Below, piece by piece: positions 32,776 through 44,359 of a stretch of 64,000 nt of DNA; position 1 is the stretch's first letter, and each line of letters starts with the position of its first letter. The position numbers and the translations under genes were made by a program. The notes under the pieces are model-generated. The model was not told where the DNA came from. It saw only the letters and a program-made list of their open reading frames with translations, and did no database searches. This DNA comes from Vanrija pseudolonga (Eukaryota > Basidiomycota > Tremellomycetes > Trichosporonales > Trichosporonaceae), in the NCBI RefSeq assembly GCF_020906515.1, contig NC_085853.1, positions 1,426,001 to 1,490,000 on the forward strand. Direction: 5' to 3'.

Positions 32776-34283
32776 ATGGACACAGAAGCAGGACCATCAA
32801 CGTCAACACCAGGCCCAAGCGCGCCGGGCTTCCAGTCCGCCTCCGCACTCCCCCGCTCAACCCACGTTCCCTCGCTCTCGTCGAACCGGAACGCCTCGGG
32901 CGGGCTCCCAGCGCCACCGAGGCCCGTCGCCGAGTCGAGCACGGCAGCGCAAGATGCCTCTACTGCAGCGCCGTCCAAGCCAGTGAACCGGCCGTCACAG
33001 GGCAAGAATGCGATCGTGTACAACGCTGTCCAGGTGGGTAACACGCCCGTTGCGGACCTGACCCACCAGCGGAGGAACCCCGTCCTCGGGCTGATACGCA
33101 ATATGAACCTCGAGATCGGGGACATCGTGGCCGATTACCAGGTTGGCGCGCACAACGGTGTGCTGTTCTTGAGGTGGGCTGAACAATGAACGGCTTAGCT
33201 GACGCCCCAGCCTCAAGTACCACCGTCTGCACCCCGAGTATATCCATGGTCGGATCGAGAAGATGAAGAACGCGTACAGCATGCGCATTCTGCTGATTCT
33301 GTGTGACATTGTGAGTGATGAGCGAAGGTGATGCCGTGGCAGGAGACGGCGAGATTGCGTGGACCACGAGCCGCGGCCACTTGCCGGTCAGGTTGGTCAA
33401 TCCACCGTCTGGATGAGCCCTCCAAAAGCAGACCACCATCAACCACACCTCGTCATCTTCGTTGCCGCTTACACGCAGACGGAGCACCAGCAGTCGATAC
33501 GAGAGCTGTCCAAGCACGCCGTCATCAACGATCTCTCTGTCTTTGTTGCCTGGTCGTAGGTAAAGCCCGTCTCGAGATGCTGACCTGCCAGAAACGCCGA
33601 AGCCGCACAATACCTCGCTACATTCAAGGCCTACGAGCACAAGTCGGCCGACTCGCTCAAAGAGAAGGTCCACCAGACGTACCCCGCCCAGCTGGAGCAC
33701 GTGCTCACGAGCGGGCGGAAGGTGAACAAGTCGAATGCCGAGGCACTCGCGGCACAGTTTGGCGTGAGTGTAGAGCCTGGGACTGGTGTCACTCACACCG
33801 CAGGCCTTCGCAAACATCGTACAACAGACGAACCATACGCTCGGAGGTGTGAAGGGTCTCGGGCCCGTCAAAGTAGTGTCACTTCTCGACGCGTTCAACA
33901 AGCCGTTTGTTGCCGGGGGCCGGCGCAAGGCCGGAGCGGTTACTACTTCGGTATCGACTGCACCCCAGGCTTCAGCGCCGTCGGACATCGTCGAGACGGA
34001 GAAGCACGACGACGACGGCGAGGGCGGGTTCACGCCAGAACCCGATCTTCGCGTTGTGGGCGAGACCGCAGCCGAGGCTCAAGGCAGCCCCGACTGGCCG
34101 GACCAGCCGGAAGACCCACCAACACCGCCAACTCCCACACGGCCACGAGATACAGGCCCCAGCCGGTCCCCGTCTGTCGAGCCCGACCCGGAGCGGACAG
34201 CGACGGACACGGTGTGGGATGACCCGTTGGCAGGTGATAGTGATGAGGACGAGGGACCAGCGGCGAAGCGGCAGCGCGTGTAG
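32776..34283 (+). CDS. RAD10: ERCC1/Rad10 DNA repair endonuclease subunit
   Basis: Non-catalytic partner of XPF/Rad1 in the structure-specific nuclease of nucleotide-excision and crosslink repair. Five exons. A disordered N-terminus of about 80 residues is followed by the central domain: NAIVYNAVQVGNTPV, NPVLGLIRNMNLEIGDI, YQVGAHNGVLFL, SLKYHRLHPEYIHGRI and AYSMRILLILCDI; after an intron VGQSTVWMSPPKADHH, LKYH-type core, and LSVFVAWS; after another intron NAEAAQYLATFKAYEHK. The C-terminal helix-hairpin-helix pair (VLTSGRKVNKSNAEALAAQF and LGGVKGLGPVKVVSLLDAF), needed to bind XPF, is intact. A disordered acidic tail of about 115 residues ends AAKRQRV, a possible nuclear signal. It converges with the next gene with only 35 bp between stops. 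Confidence 0.93.
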
Positions 34284-34318
34284 ATACATGACATTTCGTA
34301 CATATGTACCGTATCAAC

Positions 34319-35673
34319 TCATCGACGTCCACACCTGTTGGGCAGCTGATAGTTGTCCTCCGCCATCAGCCGCAGCGACTCGTTAACGTCGTCGATAACA
34401 ATCTTCCTGTTAACCCGCGAACACACAGAACCTTCGGGGTCCTTCCAGATCGTGGCGCCCGACCACCACTTGCGTTGGAAGACGCCATCGGGCGCATCAA
34501 GCGACGCGAGGAAGGTGTGGCACCACTCCTTGGCTGTGCGTCGCGTTCAGCGAGTACAATAGACAACAACACACTCACACACGAGCACCTTCTCAAACCG
34601 GACACCAAGTTCCAACTCCACGTCTGCGGTCACGGCGCGCGCCTGTGCCCAGTCCCAAGGCCGCTCGCCCCACGTCACGCTGAGAAACCCACCCACGACG
34701 AAGAGTTCAACGTTGTAATGCACGTCATCCCGCCGCCAGCCGCTCGCGCTCGACTTCGGAGAGACTCCGTACAGGCAAGGTATGATGGTGCGCATGAGCT
34801 CGTGAAGTACTGTTACCACTGTGAGGGCTTGGGCGTGTGCTGAGGTGACGTTTGGGCCTAGGGAGGTATCACTCTGATACTCTTAGCGCTGGCTCTCTCG
34901 CAGTGAGTTGCGGCGTGGCCGACGTCAACATCAAGTGGTGCGACGACCACACACGTTATCGTCGACGGCGCCCCACAAGCTCTCGCCTGCCGCGGTCGCG
35001 AGACGGCTCCTCCATGAGGGTCAATACTCACACATGCAAACAAAAGAGGAGCCCACAGATGAATGGCCTCTGAATGTTGGAGGTCAACGTGACCAAATGC
35101 ACCTTGGTTCGCGACACCGCACTTGGGTCAGCCGAGTATGTATACAAGCCGGGCATACCTCAGTGTAATGCAGCACGATGGCAGGGAACTCGTCGCGCAC
35201 GAGCTCCTGGATCTCCTCCTGGGTCGGAAGGCTGCATCCTCGGCGCTCGATTTCCTCGAGGTCGAAGTGTCCGCGTAACGCGAGCAGGTACACTGCGTTG
35301 ATGCCCACGCTGCTGGGCTGGAGGAGGTGCCGGCGCACTCGCTGGATCTGGTGGATCGCTGGTGCGATAGCGGTCCTCGTGGTGTCGTCTATGGGCGACA
35401 AGCCTTGTACTTGCACGGTGTCAAGTTCGGCTTCAAGGGCTGGGGCGAGGCGAATGTCGAGGCTTGAAAGCGACGCTAGCTCGTCGTCCACCTTTTGTGT
35501 CAATCATCACTTTGTGAGTTTGTTAAACCATCCTCGATATTTCGCGATACTCTGCCTAGACCACCATCGCTAGCGCTTTACACCCGCATGGAAAGGCGGT
35601 GGGCCACACAACATACCGAGAGTGCACCAAGTGCTGCCTCGACGCTCCCGAGCTCGGCTGATCCAATCGCCAT
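34319..35673 (-). CDS. uncharacterised five-exon gene
   Basis: Reconstructed by consistent splice phases; no family recognised. Exon 1 MAIGSAELGSVEAALGALS; an intron of about 125 nt; VDDELASLSSLDIRLAPALEA through IQELVRDEFPAIVLHYTE; a 37-nt intron; CGVANQGAFGHVDLQHSEAI; an intron of about 165 nt; SHAQALTVVTVLHELMRTII through DVELELGVRFEKVLV; an intron of about 45 nt; SKEWCHTFLASLD through NYQLPNRCGRR and stop. Predicted length is about 320 residues, mixed alpha and beta, without signal peptide or membrane span. It is tightly convergent with ERCC1. The third intron might conceal another exon. Confidence 0.6.
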
Positions 35674-37031
35674 TGTGGGGCTTGAGTTTCGGCCGTGGTG
35701 GTGGCGAGTAGTTGCTACAACAACCAGCACAGTATGTGATGATTTGGTGGGCAAGATATTGCGGTTTGATGTAAATGAGCGAAATAGAGAGTCATCGACG
35801 CCGTCAACTCCTTTTATACTTGATCTGCAAGTGGGCGCGGCAGCCGCCACTCGATCATTCCAAGACATGCCCAGTGCGGCGGCACTTGCCACCGCCGGCA
35901 CCGCCGCACAGTGGCACCGGTCGGCCAAGGACGGGAGGCTGTGTGTACACCGAACCATTCCCCAGTGTGGGTTCGACTGCCCTGCAGAGGTCTACAACAA
36001 CATGCAAGAACACACCGTCTACCGCTCATGCTGCCATGGTTGGAATGCACACTTGCAGCCGTTGTGGCACTTTGCCACCCAAAGTGGCACTTGTCAGCCA
36101 CGGCGCCTGTGCAACCAAGCATGCACCGGCCGGGCCTGTTGGTTCTGGCCATCCATGTCTGCGCCTTTACGGTGAGGGCGAGAAGCAAGGGCACGATGAG
36201 GGCACAGACACCGGTGCGGACCGTCGCTCGGTCGCTCTGGCGCAAGCCTCGGCGCTGCGCTAGGTCGCCAGCGACGACGTGTATCCTTGTAGATGGCGGC
36301 GCCGGGTCTGTGCGCTTACCGCTCCGCCTACGCTCGCCAAGACTTGGCATCTAGTTGGGTCATCCCGACGAGGGTCGTCTTGCGCCAGAGCGAGATGAGA
36401 CGACGCCGAGCCTAGGCCCGAGCACGTCCAGCGGCCTGCGGTGAGCCCTTTGGCGGGCACGTCATTGCGAGTGAGCTTGTCGTGGGGCGCAGTGACTCGC
36501 CCCGCCCTGCCCGCCCTTTCCGCCCTTTCCTTGCTCGCCCGTTTGTATGACTAACAGTATGTATCCCTCGCACAGTTTACACCTTCTCTTTCTCAACATT
36601 GCCTCTTTGTTGTCTCTTGTTTCACACTGCGACGCCGACACGGACAAAACGGCCACACGCCCTCGCCCACACATACCCACACACTGCACTGCACACACAA
36701 CGACCTATTAGCCGACCGAGACAGACGCCGAGCCTACACAACACTGCCGCCGGCGTCCCACGGCCACTGCAGAGCCATTTAGCTGGTCTTTGACGTTGGC
36801 CGGTACGTTGGCCGCAAACCAAATCGCTATTCGTAGTATTGGCCCACTGGCCTTGGGCAACGGCCCCGACGAGGTCCTCGGCCTCGACCTCTGCCCCTCC
36901 ACTCGTCCCCCCTCTACTTAACTGTCTCTTGCTGCAGACAGCGACACCCCTCCCCCCTCTGCCGCGACACAGCTGCACGCCCACAGCGCTACGACACAGC
37001 CCACACCACTACCCACAGACCTACTCTCAAC
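35674..37031. promoter_or_regulatory. 1.36-kb divergent upstream region of forkhead gene
   Basis: Lies between the unknown minus-strand gene and the forkhead gene. GTGGCACTTTGCCAC (36064-36078) is a perfect 6-3-6 inverted repeat, and GTGGCAC recurs near 35910 and 36084. The last 200 bp before the ATG are pyrimidine-rich, as in a 5' UTR. No gene is called inside; the open frames here lack any recognisable motif. Confidence 0.4.
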
Positions 37032-40000
37032 ATGAACACGCGCTCGAGCACACCCCCCACACCCAGCCCGGCCCCGCGCTTCAAGGCCGACTCAGAGGGC
37101 TACCAGTACCTCGACAAGCGTCCCTCGCTCAACCGCCATGCGACGTTCACCAGCCATAACGGCCGCGCCGATGGCGACCAATACTACACACAGAGCCAAA
37201 ACCCCGACAGCCGCGAGCAGAGCGCTCCGCCCCTGAGCTCCTCGACTACGTCGAGCCTCACCGACTCGCCCGTCCTCGAGACGCCCACAACGACGAGCCA
37301 GGAGCTCGAAATCCACATGCACAGCCAGGAAGCCAAGGCCAGCGACGAGCACGAACAACAGCAGCAGCAGCGCTTCCCCAAGCTCCAGGTCCTAGACACA
37401 CTGTGAGTGCCTGTCTTTTCCCTCTTGGTTCTTCTGTTTGTGTTGTGTGCGCGTGGTGCCTATCGGCATGTGGTGCGAGAGCACTTGCTTTCCCCGAAGA
37501 TTGGACGAACCATGATGCTGTGGCGTGCATTCGTGTGCACGCCGCGTGTAGCAACCGCCGCCATGGAACACGCCTGCACGGCCTGCAGCCGTCGTGAAGA
37601 TGTGTGTGTGGCGGCGTGCGTGCACGAGGGCAAGCTTGCCTGCGTGTGCGCACGTTAATCGACGTGCGTGCAATGGTGTGCGACGTGCGTGCGCAGTGCG
37701 CGAGATTCTTGCTCGTCGCCGAAGCACCACCAAGTCGTTCCTGCCAATCTGGCTGGATCGCGGGTGGGGCTCGAGTGGAACCTCCAACGCCCGCGGGACA
37801 ATCCGCCGCTCGCCTCGTGTGAACCTCGAGGCGGGGCGCAGTGACTCCCTGGCGGACACGGGGCCAGTGGTGCAAGCTCGCAAGCACTAAATGGGCAAGG
37901 GGTAGTGGTGGAGGGCGTCGGAGTCATGGGAGTCGAGGTTTGGGGCGGTGAGCGCGGTGGGGCGGGCAGCGAGCAGCAAGTGGCGCGAGAGAGCAGTCAC
38001 TTGCTCGTCTCCGCTGTGCATCGCCTCGAGTGTCTCTACGGCTCCCGCGCTCTCGCACCCCGCATGACTGAACAAAAGAATCTACTCCTCGCCTGCCTCT
38101 GCCTTGTCCATAACCACGCTGACGCGCCGATCAGGTCGACGACAACGACTACGGCAGTCACGGGCGCATCGCTTCCTTCGCTCCAGCAGCTGCACACGGG
38201 GCACGGCCACGCAGGGCACCACCACCCTCACCTTGGGGGCATCAGCGGCGATACCGCCAACAATGAGCATGTCGCCACTGCTGCGGCCGCTACAGCTGCT
38301 GCTGGTGTCAGCAGCTTTGCCCGCCACCCCCAGCAGCAGCAGGCGTACCTAGGGAGCAGCACCAGCAGCAGCTTTGGCTCTGGCGGCGGCGGCAGCGCCT
38401 CGTCTGCGCCGCCCACTCTTTCCTTTCATCACACTCCGCCTCCTCTTCTCACTCCACCCTTCAACACAAAGCCCAAGCTTGTCCTCCGCACCCAACACAA
38501 TGGACTCGCGGCTGTACACACCCACACACAGCTCCTTCACCACACGGCCCTGTCCTCTTGGCCCTCGCTAGATTCGCACGGCCTCCAGCCACCGCCCCCC
38601 GGCGCTGCTCAGGCCGCTACCGCCGCCGCCGCCGCTGCCTCGCTCGACGCACACACGTACCACCGTCGTCCCCCGGCAATGGCTCAAGAACTTATTCATG
38701 ACCAGCAGCAGCCGGCGCCGTCCACTCCTACAGCTTTTACTGCTCCGCACCCCTACCAGCTGCGCACGCGCCCTACCACTACGACGACTACCAGCGACCT
38801 CCTCGGCTACCGCCCCACCGCGACCGGCCTCGTGGCTGATCCCAACAACCAGGCCTCGGCCTCCACGGTCCAGCACCTCGCCTCAGCCCCTGCGCCCGGC
38901 GGCACATCACCAACGGCGTTTGCCACCACTACCACTCCGCCTCCTCCCGAGATCAAGCCCTTGATCCGCGAAGCCATCGCCTTCCCGTCCGCTGCCACTG
39001 CCGCCACCCAGCACCACGGCGCATACGGTCTCGGCTCTCCGTACCAGCAGGCGCGCGTGTACCAGTACGGCGGGAGTCAATACACCAGCCAGCAGTTTGC
39101 CGACGACGCGGCGTCGTACGCCAGCTCGGCCGCCTCGCCGACCACCGCCACCCAGCAGCACGGTCAGGGCAGTTTCAACAACAGCAACGGCGGCGGCGGC
39201 GCTGTCCCCCAGTCCTCGCCGACGTTTGACCAGCAGCAGACGTACAGCCCCCAGGTTGGAGCGACGTGGTACCCCAACGACTACAGCACGCCGTACGCTC
39301 GCCAGTCGCATATGCAGGGAGCGCCAAAGCAGCCAGAGCCCATCCTCGCCCCCGGAGAGCAGCCTGCTCCTCGTCCGGCTCCCTCGTACGCGGCCCTCAT
39401 TGGCGAGGCTCTGCTCCTCTCGCCTCCGCCCCACCAGCTCTATGTATCGGAGATCTCGGAGAGCATCAAGAAGAGGTACCCTTGTGAGTGTTGTCCACCC
39501 CGGCACACTCGCAGGGCCACACTAACGACTCGTTTCAGACTACCGCCAGAACCCGTCCAAGATCTACAATGGTGTCCGCCACCAGACGTCGATGTGCAAG
39601 GCGTTTGTCAAGCTCCCGCGCCCGTTCGGCGACCAGTCGGGCGGCGCGCGCAAGTGGGCGATCCGCCAGGGGTGCCAGTCGTGGTTCTCGCCTAGCGGCT
39701 TCCACCCGCCCAGCCAGATGAACATGAGCACCAAGCAGAGAGGCGGGGGCAAGATCAAGACCGTGTCCAAGGGCGGCGGAGGCGGCAAGGAGCGCCGCGG
39801 GTCCTCGCCCATCTCGTACAGCGGCAACGTCGCCGGCCCGTCGTCCGGCAGCCCATGGGACCCGGCCCGCGAGCCCCACCCTTACCAGCCTGGTGCGGGC
39901 GGCCAGCTCCAGCAGGTCGTCATGCAGCCCATCCAGCAGCAGCAGGTGTCGTACTACACCCAGCCGACGGCGTACCACTACGCTCCGAACCACCCGCCCC

Positions 40001-40323
40001 AGCCGTACCCGCAACAGGTTTGGAGCGGCGCGTACGCCGCCAGCCACCAGAGCTACCCCCAGCAGCACCAGCAGACCGTCAGCCAGCAGCAGCAGCAGGA
40101 CTTCCAGCCGGTCGAGACGTGGCGCCAGCAGGCGGCCATGACCATGGCCCCTGGCACGGGCTACGAGACCCGCTCGCGCGCCGCCACCAACAACGACACC
40201 AGCGGCGGTGTCCACCAGTCGGCCCAGGGCCACTACAACCTCCAGCAGGGCCCCAACTACACCCAGGCAGAGAGCCACGACGTCGACGGCGAGTCGGACA
40301 CCGACGACGAGGGGCACGACTAG
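37032..40323 (+). CDS. forkhead transcription factor
   Basis: Winged-helix DNA-binding protein of about 840 residues. Exon 1 (37032-37402) encodes a disordered start ending LQVLDT. A 732-nt intron then joins in phase to STTTTTAVTGASLPS at about 38135, with TGACGCGCCGATCAG at its 3' end. Next is a Gln/Ala/Pro-rich region of about 430 residues. The forkhead domain reads APSYAALIGEALLLSPP, LYVSEISESIKKRYP, an intron of about 55 nt, YYRQNPSKIYNGVRHQTS and FVKLPRP, matching PYYRxN...IRHxLS...FVKxPR. After it come a basic Gly/Lys stretch and a long Gln-rich tail to DTDDEGHD. I cannot tell which forkhead subgroup it belongs to. Nuclear; Gln-rich parts suit activation. Confidence 0.88.
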
Positions 40324-40725
40324 GCAGGTCTGCACCGCACCCACCTCGGCAACACCTATTCCACCATGCAGTGACCCCCATTTATCCCACCTCCCATGCC
40401 TGCCCTACCCTTGCGCTGCCCTACCCGCCCTGCCTAGCTATAGACCCCGATCGACCATTACCGAGACGCAAGCTGTATCGAATCACATGCAAAAGGGTAA
40501 CAGGTCACCCCCGTAGTACCTAGGAAACACATAGAGAGAGATTGAGAGAGACAAGAACGAGCCCACGCGAATGGGCAGGCAGTTGGTACTGTGGATATGA
40601 AGAATGTATGTGTTATAATGGCATGCGAGTGGAATGAAAATGTCAATGGAATGCGAGTGGTTGCGTCGAGCGCGATGCGGAAGAGTCGGGCCGGAACACG
40701 AGGCTACGTCGAGACGGACGCGAGA
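40324..40725. other. convergent 3' region, forkhead gene and sterol acyltransferase
   Basis: Four hundred bp between two stop codons, AT-richer than the coding DNA, with a GAGAGA run near 40533-40550. Probably both 3' UTRs. No gene seen. Confidence 0.5.
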
Positions 40726-42824
40726 TCAGAACACAAGGTAGCAGATCTCGAGCATTGCTGCGGGGTCAGTGTGTGTTTGCAGAGCTTGGCGTGACTCACG
40801 GAAACCGAGCATCAGGCCGGCCCAGAACACAATGTTGCCCCATGTTCTGTTGCGCTTGATGGCGGGGATGCGGCTGATGGCGATGAGCGGAAGCTGGACC
40901 ATCTGCAGGGTTAGCTACGTGATGGCGGTAATAACCCACCTGAAGGAGGAACAAGTACGGGCGGATCTTCTTGGACACGACAGCCATGACTAGCTCGTGG
41001 CATAGTGCCGAGAGCAGGAACGTGAAGAGCGTGGCGCCCCAGCGCGACATGCCGAGACCTGCCATACTCGACTGGTAGACGTGGCGGAGGAGGAAGGTGT
41101 GCACAGGCTTGTTCCACTTGCGCGAGAACTGGTCCCATCCAGTCGAGTTCCACCAGTCCTGGTAGAACTCGCGGTCGGCAAAGTACGAGAGCTCGGCAAA
41201 GCCGGCGCAAACACACTCGAAGATGATGTAGAAGATGAGCAGGAAGTTGACCATCATCGGCAGGGCGAGCTGAGCAAAGGCGTGGAAGAGCGAGTCGCCA
41301 GGCTTGGGCGTGTAGGGCATGATGTAGTGCTCGGTGACCGTGTAGATGAGCGAGAAGGTACCGAATGTCGCGAGGACCTTCTCGAGAATGTAGAGCGGGC
41401 GCATCGTGTTGGTACGCGGGTACTCGAGCTCGTAGACGAGCGTGGGGAAGAACATGAACTCGACAAAGTGCTTGTAGGTGACGTTCTCGGGCCAAACAAG
41501 GCCCCTTTCACCGTTGGATCTGAGCTCGTCCTCCATCGCATCAATGTTGCGCGCGAGGAGAGCGACTCTTGGGTCGGGGCTCCATGCGAGGGGGTTGGGC
41601 TTGCGCTTGGCGTGGCGGGTACCGGGGTGGGCGGCGAGCTCTAATGATGTACCGAGGGGAAGGCCCTTCTGAGGGGCGGGGAGAGCATCGGTAGCGGGCT
41701 GCGATGAGATTTTGCGGCGGCGGACAGTGGCTTCGGGCTCGGCGACAAGACGGGCGTTCAGGATCGTAGCAGCCTTCTGCAGCGATTCGCTCTCGCTCTG
41801 AGGTGTCGTGCTGCGCTCCGGGGTAACGGGCACGCTGATCTCCGGGGCGAGAGCCTCAATCTCCTCGAGCTTCTCCTGGTGCTCCCTCGCTTCGGCGAGC
41901 ACGGCCTCCCGGCCGCCGGGCAGGGTGCCAAGGTAGTGCTCGAGCGCCTCCTTCTCCGACTTGAGTCGGAAATAGACCTCCGAGAGCATGCCGTTGTGCG
42001 ACATGTACGAGTGCATCTTCATGAGCGAGGACATTGCGTCTGGAGGGTATTAGCGGTGCGAGCCTGGACCAGGGGTAGCGCTCGCTCGACTCACGCAGGA
42101 CGAGGAAACCAGCCTGCACCCAGTACCAGTCCCTGGCATAGCCCCAGGCAATAGCAACGGCGAGGAAGATGGCCTGGAAGGTGTGCTGGATGATCAGGCC
42201 GGTCCAGGTGTAGCGGAAGTAGCCACGCTGGAGGCACTGAACAAAGGGGACGCAGAGCAACATGGACGTGACCATGATGCCGTCGGCGAAGGCCAGAACG
42301 AAGGCATCGCGCGTGATTAACCGGCCAAATGTGGGCGAGAGGAGCGTGCGGTTCTCCTCCCACGACTGTAGTGCCGTTCGGATGAAGACGAGGGCGAGGC
42401 CTGGGCAGTTAGTTGAGCACTGTTGATGGGGAGAAAGTGTAGCAGAGAGCGCGGCTCGGGAATTCCGGGCGGGCTCGAGGCCATCCGTGCCGACGTCGTC
42501 GTGGGGTCTGGGGCCACAACGACCACTGGCCACTGCCCACCGGCCGGCCACGGCAGCGTCCCACGTCGGCTGTTCGCACTCACCAATCCAGAACAATGTG
42601 AAGAAGCCGCGGAATTCGTCGCGCTGGCTCTTGACGTTTTCGCGGTCAAAGGACGAGTGCCTTGGTGCAAAGGTGAGGACGGCGCGGAACTCTGGTTTTC
42701 CGGCCGCGACAAAGGGCTTGATATGAATGCTGCCGTTCGGGGTAGTGATTACGGCCGTATCGATCGGCTCGTCGCCGATGCCGTGGTCGTGCGAAGGTGA
42801 CCGCTGTGTCGCGGTGAGTGCCAT
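40726..42824 (-). CDS. ARE2: sterol O-acyltransferase (Are1/Are2-like, MBOAT)
   Basis: ER membrane enzyme that esterifies sterols with fatty acyl-CoA for storage in lipid droplets. Five exons. N-terminal cytosolic part MALTATQRSPSHDHG to FFTLFWIG; an intron of about 170 nt; membrane spans from ALVFIRTALQSW; the ACAT signature MKMHSYMSHNG across an intron; a long cytosolic loop; then several spans. Catalytic motifs: FYQDWWNSTGW (the FYxDWWN acyl-CoA site) followed by VHTFLLRHVYQSSM, and the active-site histidine in LSALCHELVMAVV. The FLLRHVY element is close to yeast Are proteins rather than DGAT1. It ends EICYLVF. About 590 residues. The ARE1/ARE2 choice cannot be settled here. Confidence 0.92.
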
Positions 42825-43909
42825 GGTTGTTGTTGGTGGTTAGTGGGAGGGAGGAGACCAAGGGCGTGGTGATGGCGACGCGTGTGTGAGAGAGGGAGGG
42901 AAGGGGGCGATGATGGTCGCGAGGGCGATATATTTGGGGGGAGGGCGAGGGAGGGCGTTGGATGCGACTAGACGAAATGGGCGTGTGGCTGCTGGGGATA
43001 ACAATGGGGAGGAAGGGAGGTCGTTCCGCGCTGGGCGTTGGTGGCTGCGGGTCGGGCGTTGTGAGAGGGTCGGAAGGAATGTGAAGATGTTGTTGTAGGA
43101 GAAGTCGAAGCAAGATGCTGATGGAGGAAGGAGGGGGGGTTATGTAGGATTGCGTAGACGTCGTGGGTTGTCTTGCAGTAGTAGTGGAAACTACAGGGGA
43201 TTGCAACGACACGGGCGGCGCGCACTGCCCCGTCCGCCGGTCGTGAAGCGGGCTGCCGAGCGAAGCCGAGAATGAGAGTGAGGCCCGGCGGGGGTCGACG
43301 TCGACGTCGTCGTCGTCGTCGTGGGCGGCGTAATCACTGCCAGGTCATGAGCCAATTGTTTGTTGTTGCTTTGTGCCACCTCGTGATGCGCGGAGAAGAG
43401 TGGCCGAGTGAGCCGTGGCCGAGGTGTGGAAGCCTTATCGTCGACGTCGTCTTCGGCTTCGGTGTATGGCTACGGATGGTGGTGGTTGGTGCTGCTGGCT
43501 GGCTGCAAGTGACCCCGTGCGCGTCATTTCATTACAATGACAGGCTGGCAGAGTGGCTGTCAGCTGGCTGGTCCCTTGGTGGCAAATCAGGATTGTAATC
43601 TTGCACCCCAAAGTGTAGTAAGCCAAGCCATGCACCGCGTAGCCCCGTCGGAAGCTGGGAACCCAGAATCGCCTATTCACGCCTCCCACTTTACTCGGCA
43701 CTCCTCCAACTTCGGCCCCCGACGCGGCTCACACTCTCAACGACAACGGCGGCCACAGCGACGCTGCTCCGACAGACACTCCAACCACAACAACCCTTCA
43801 CCGTCATCGGCGCCATCATCACGGGCGAGACAACCACCGGCCCGAGCACCATCATCGCCATCACCGTCGCGTAACGCAGCTCCTGCTCCACCCACTTCCT
43901 CGCCACACC
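42825..43909. promoter_or_regulatory. divergent promoter region, sterol acyltransferase and NCE101
   Basis: About 1.1 kb between two divergent starts. A GTC/TCG trinucleotide run lies at 43293-43321. Otherwise simple purine-rich and pyrimidine-rich tracts; no gene seen. Confidence 0.45.
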
Positions 43910-44218
43910 ATGCCCCGCCCTGTCCTCCTGTCACGCACGCTCGACCCCGTCCTCGGCATCTTCACGGGCTTCCTCGCATACTACCTCCACGAGACGAACC
44001 CCCGCACCGCGCCACCACCAGGTCACACGCTCAAGGACCTCGTCGAATGGCAGTGGGGCGTGTCAGCTGCCAAGCGCGACCAGCGCGCGGCGGCCACCGA
44101 GGCGGCCGACGCGGCCGAGTTTGATGCCGTGCGCCGCGAGCTCGAGGCGGCTGCTGCTGCGCCGCCCGTGGAGGTGAAGAAGGTGGTCGTTGTTGAGACC
44201 AAGGACGCGGGCGTTTGA
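43910..44218 (+). CDS. NCE101: NCE101-like non-classical export protein
   Basis: 102 residues with no intron. The first 45 match the NCE101 pattern: a short hydrophobic segment LDPVLGIFTGFLAYYLHE followed by GHTLKDLVEWQW; the yeast protein has DPLLAIMVGCLSYYVYE and GHHLHELI at the same places. It is a one-span membrane protein linked in yeast to leaderless secretion. The extra C-terminal half here is Ala/Glu/Lys-rich and probably coiled or disordered, making the protein about twice the yeast length. The start is the first ATG and the gene converges with mS41. Confidence 0.85.
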   Translation: MPRPVLLSRTLDPVLGIFTGFLAYYLHETNPRTAPPPGHTLKDLVEWQWGVSAAKRDQRAAATEAADAAEFDAVRRELEAAAAAPPVEVKKVVVVETKDAGV

Positions 44219-44359
44219 AGGGGGAAGGTTGACGGAGGAAGGCAGGTGAGTGATGCCGAGTGGAGGTGATCGGCATGGTCGTTGGTCTCTGAATGGCCCC
44301 ACCTCCCTACTCCTTCATGCCGCAGCACTAACCCGCAATGCAGAGAACAATAGCATCAT

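Noticed and set aside
35495-36175. A 226-codon plus-strand frame upstream of the forkhead gene
   Set aside because: Overlaps exon 1 and intron 1 of the minus-strand unknown gene, has no ATG-led good context and no recognisable motif.
37905-38134. Independent start of a second gene at an ATG within the long forkhead intron
   Set aside because: The stretch before 38135 has no domain and a clean acceptor joins the downstream part in phase with exon 1; not fully excluded without transcripts.
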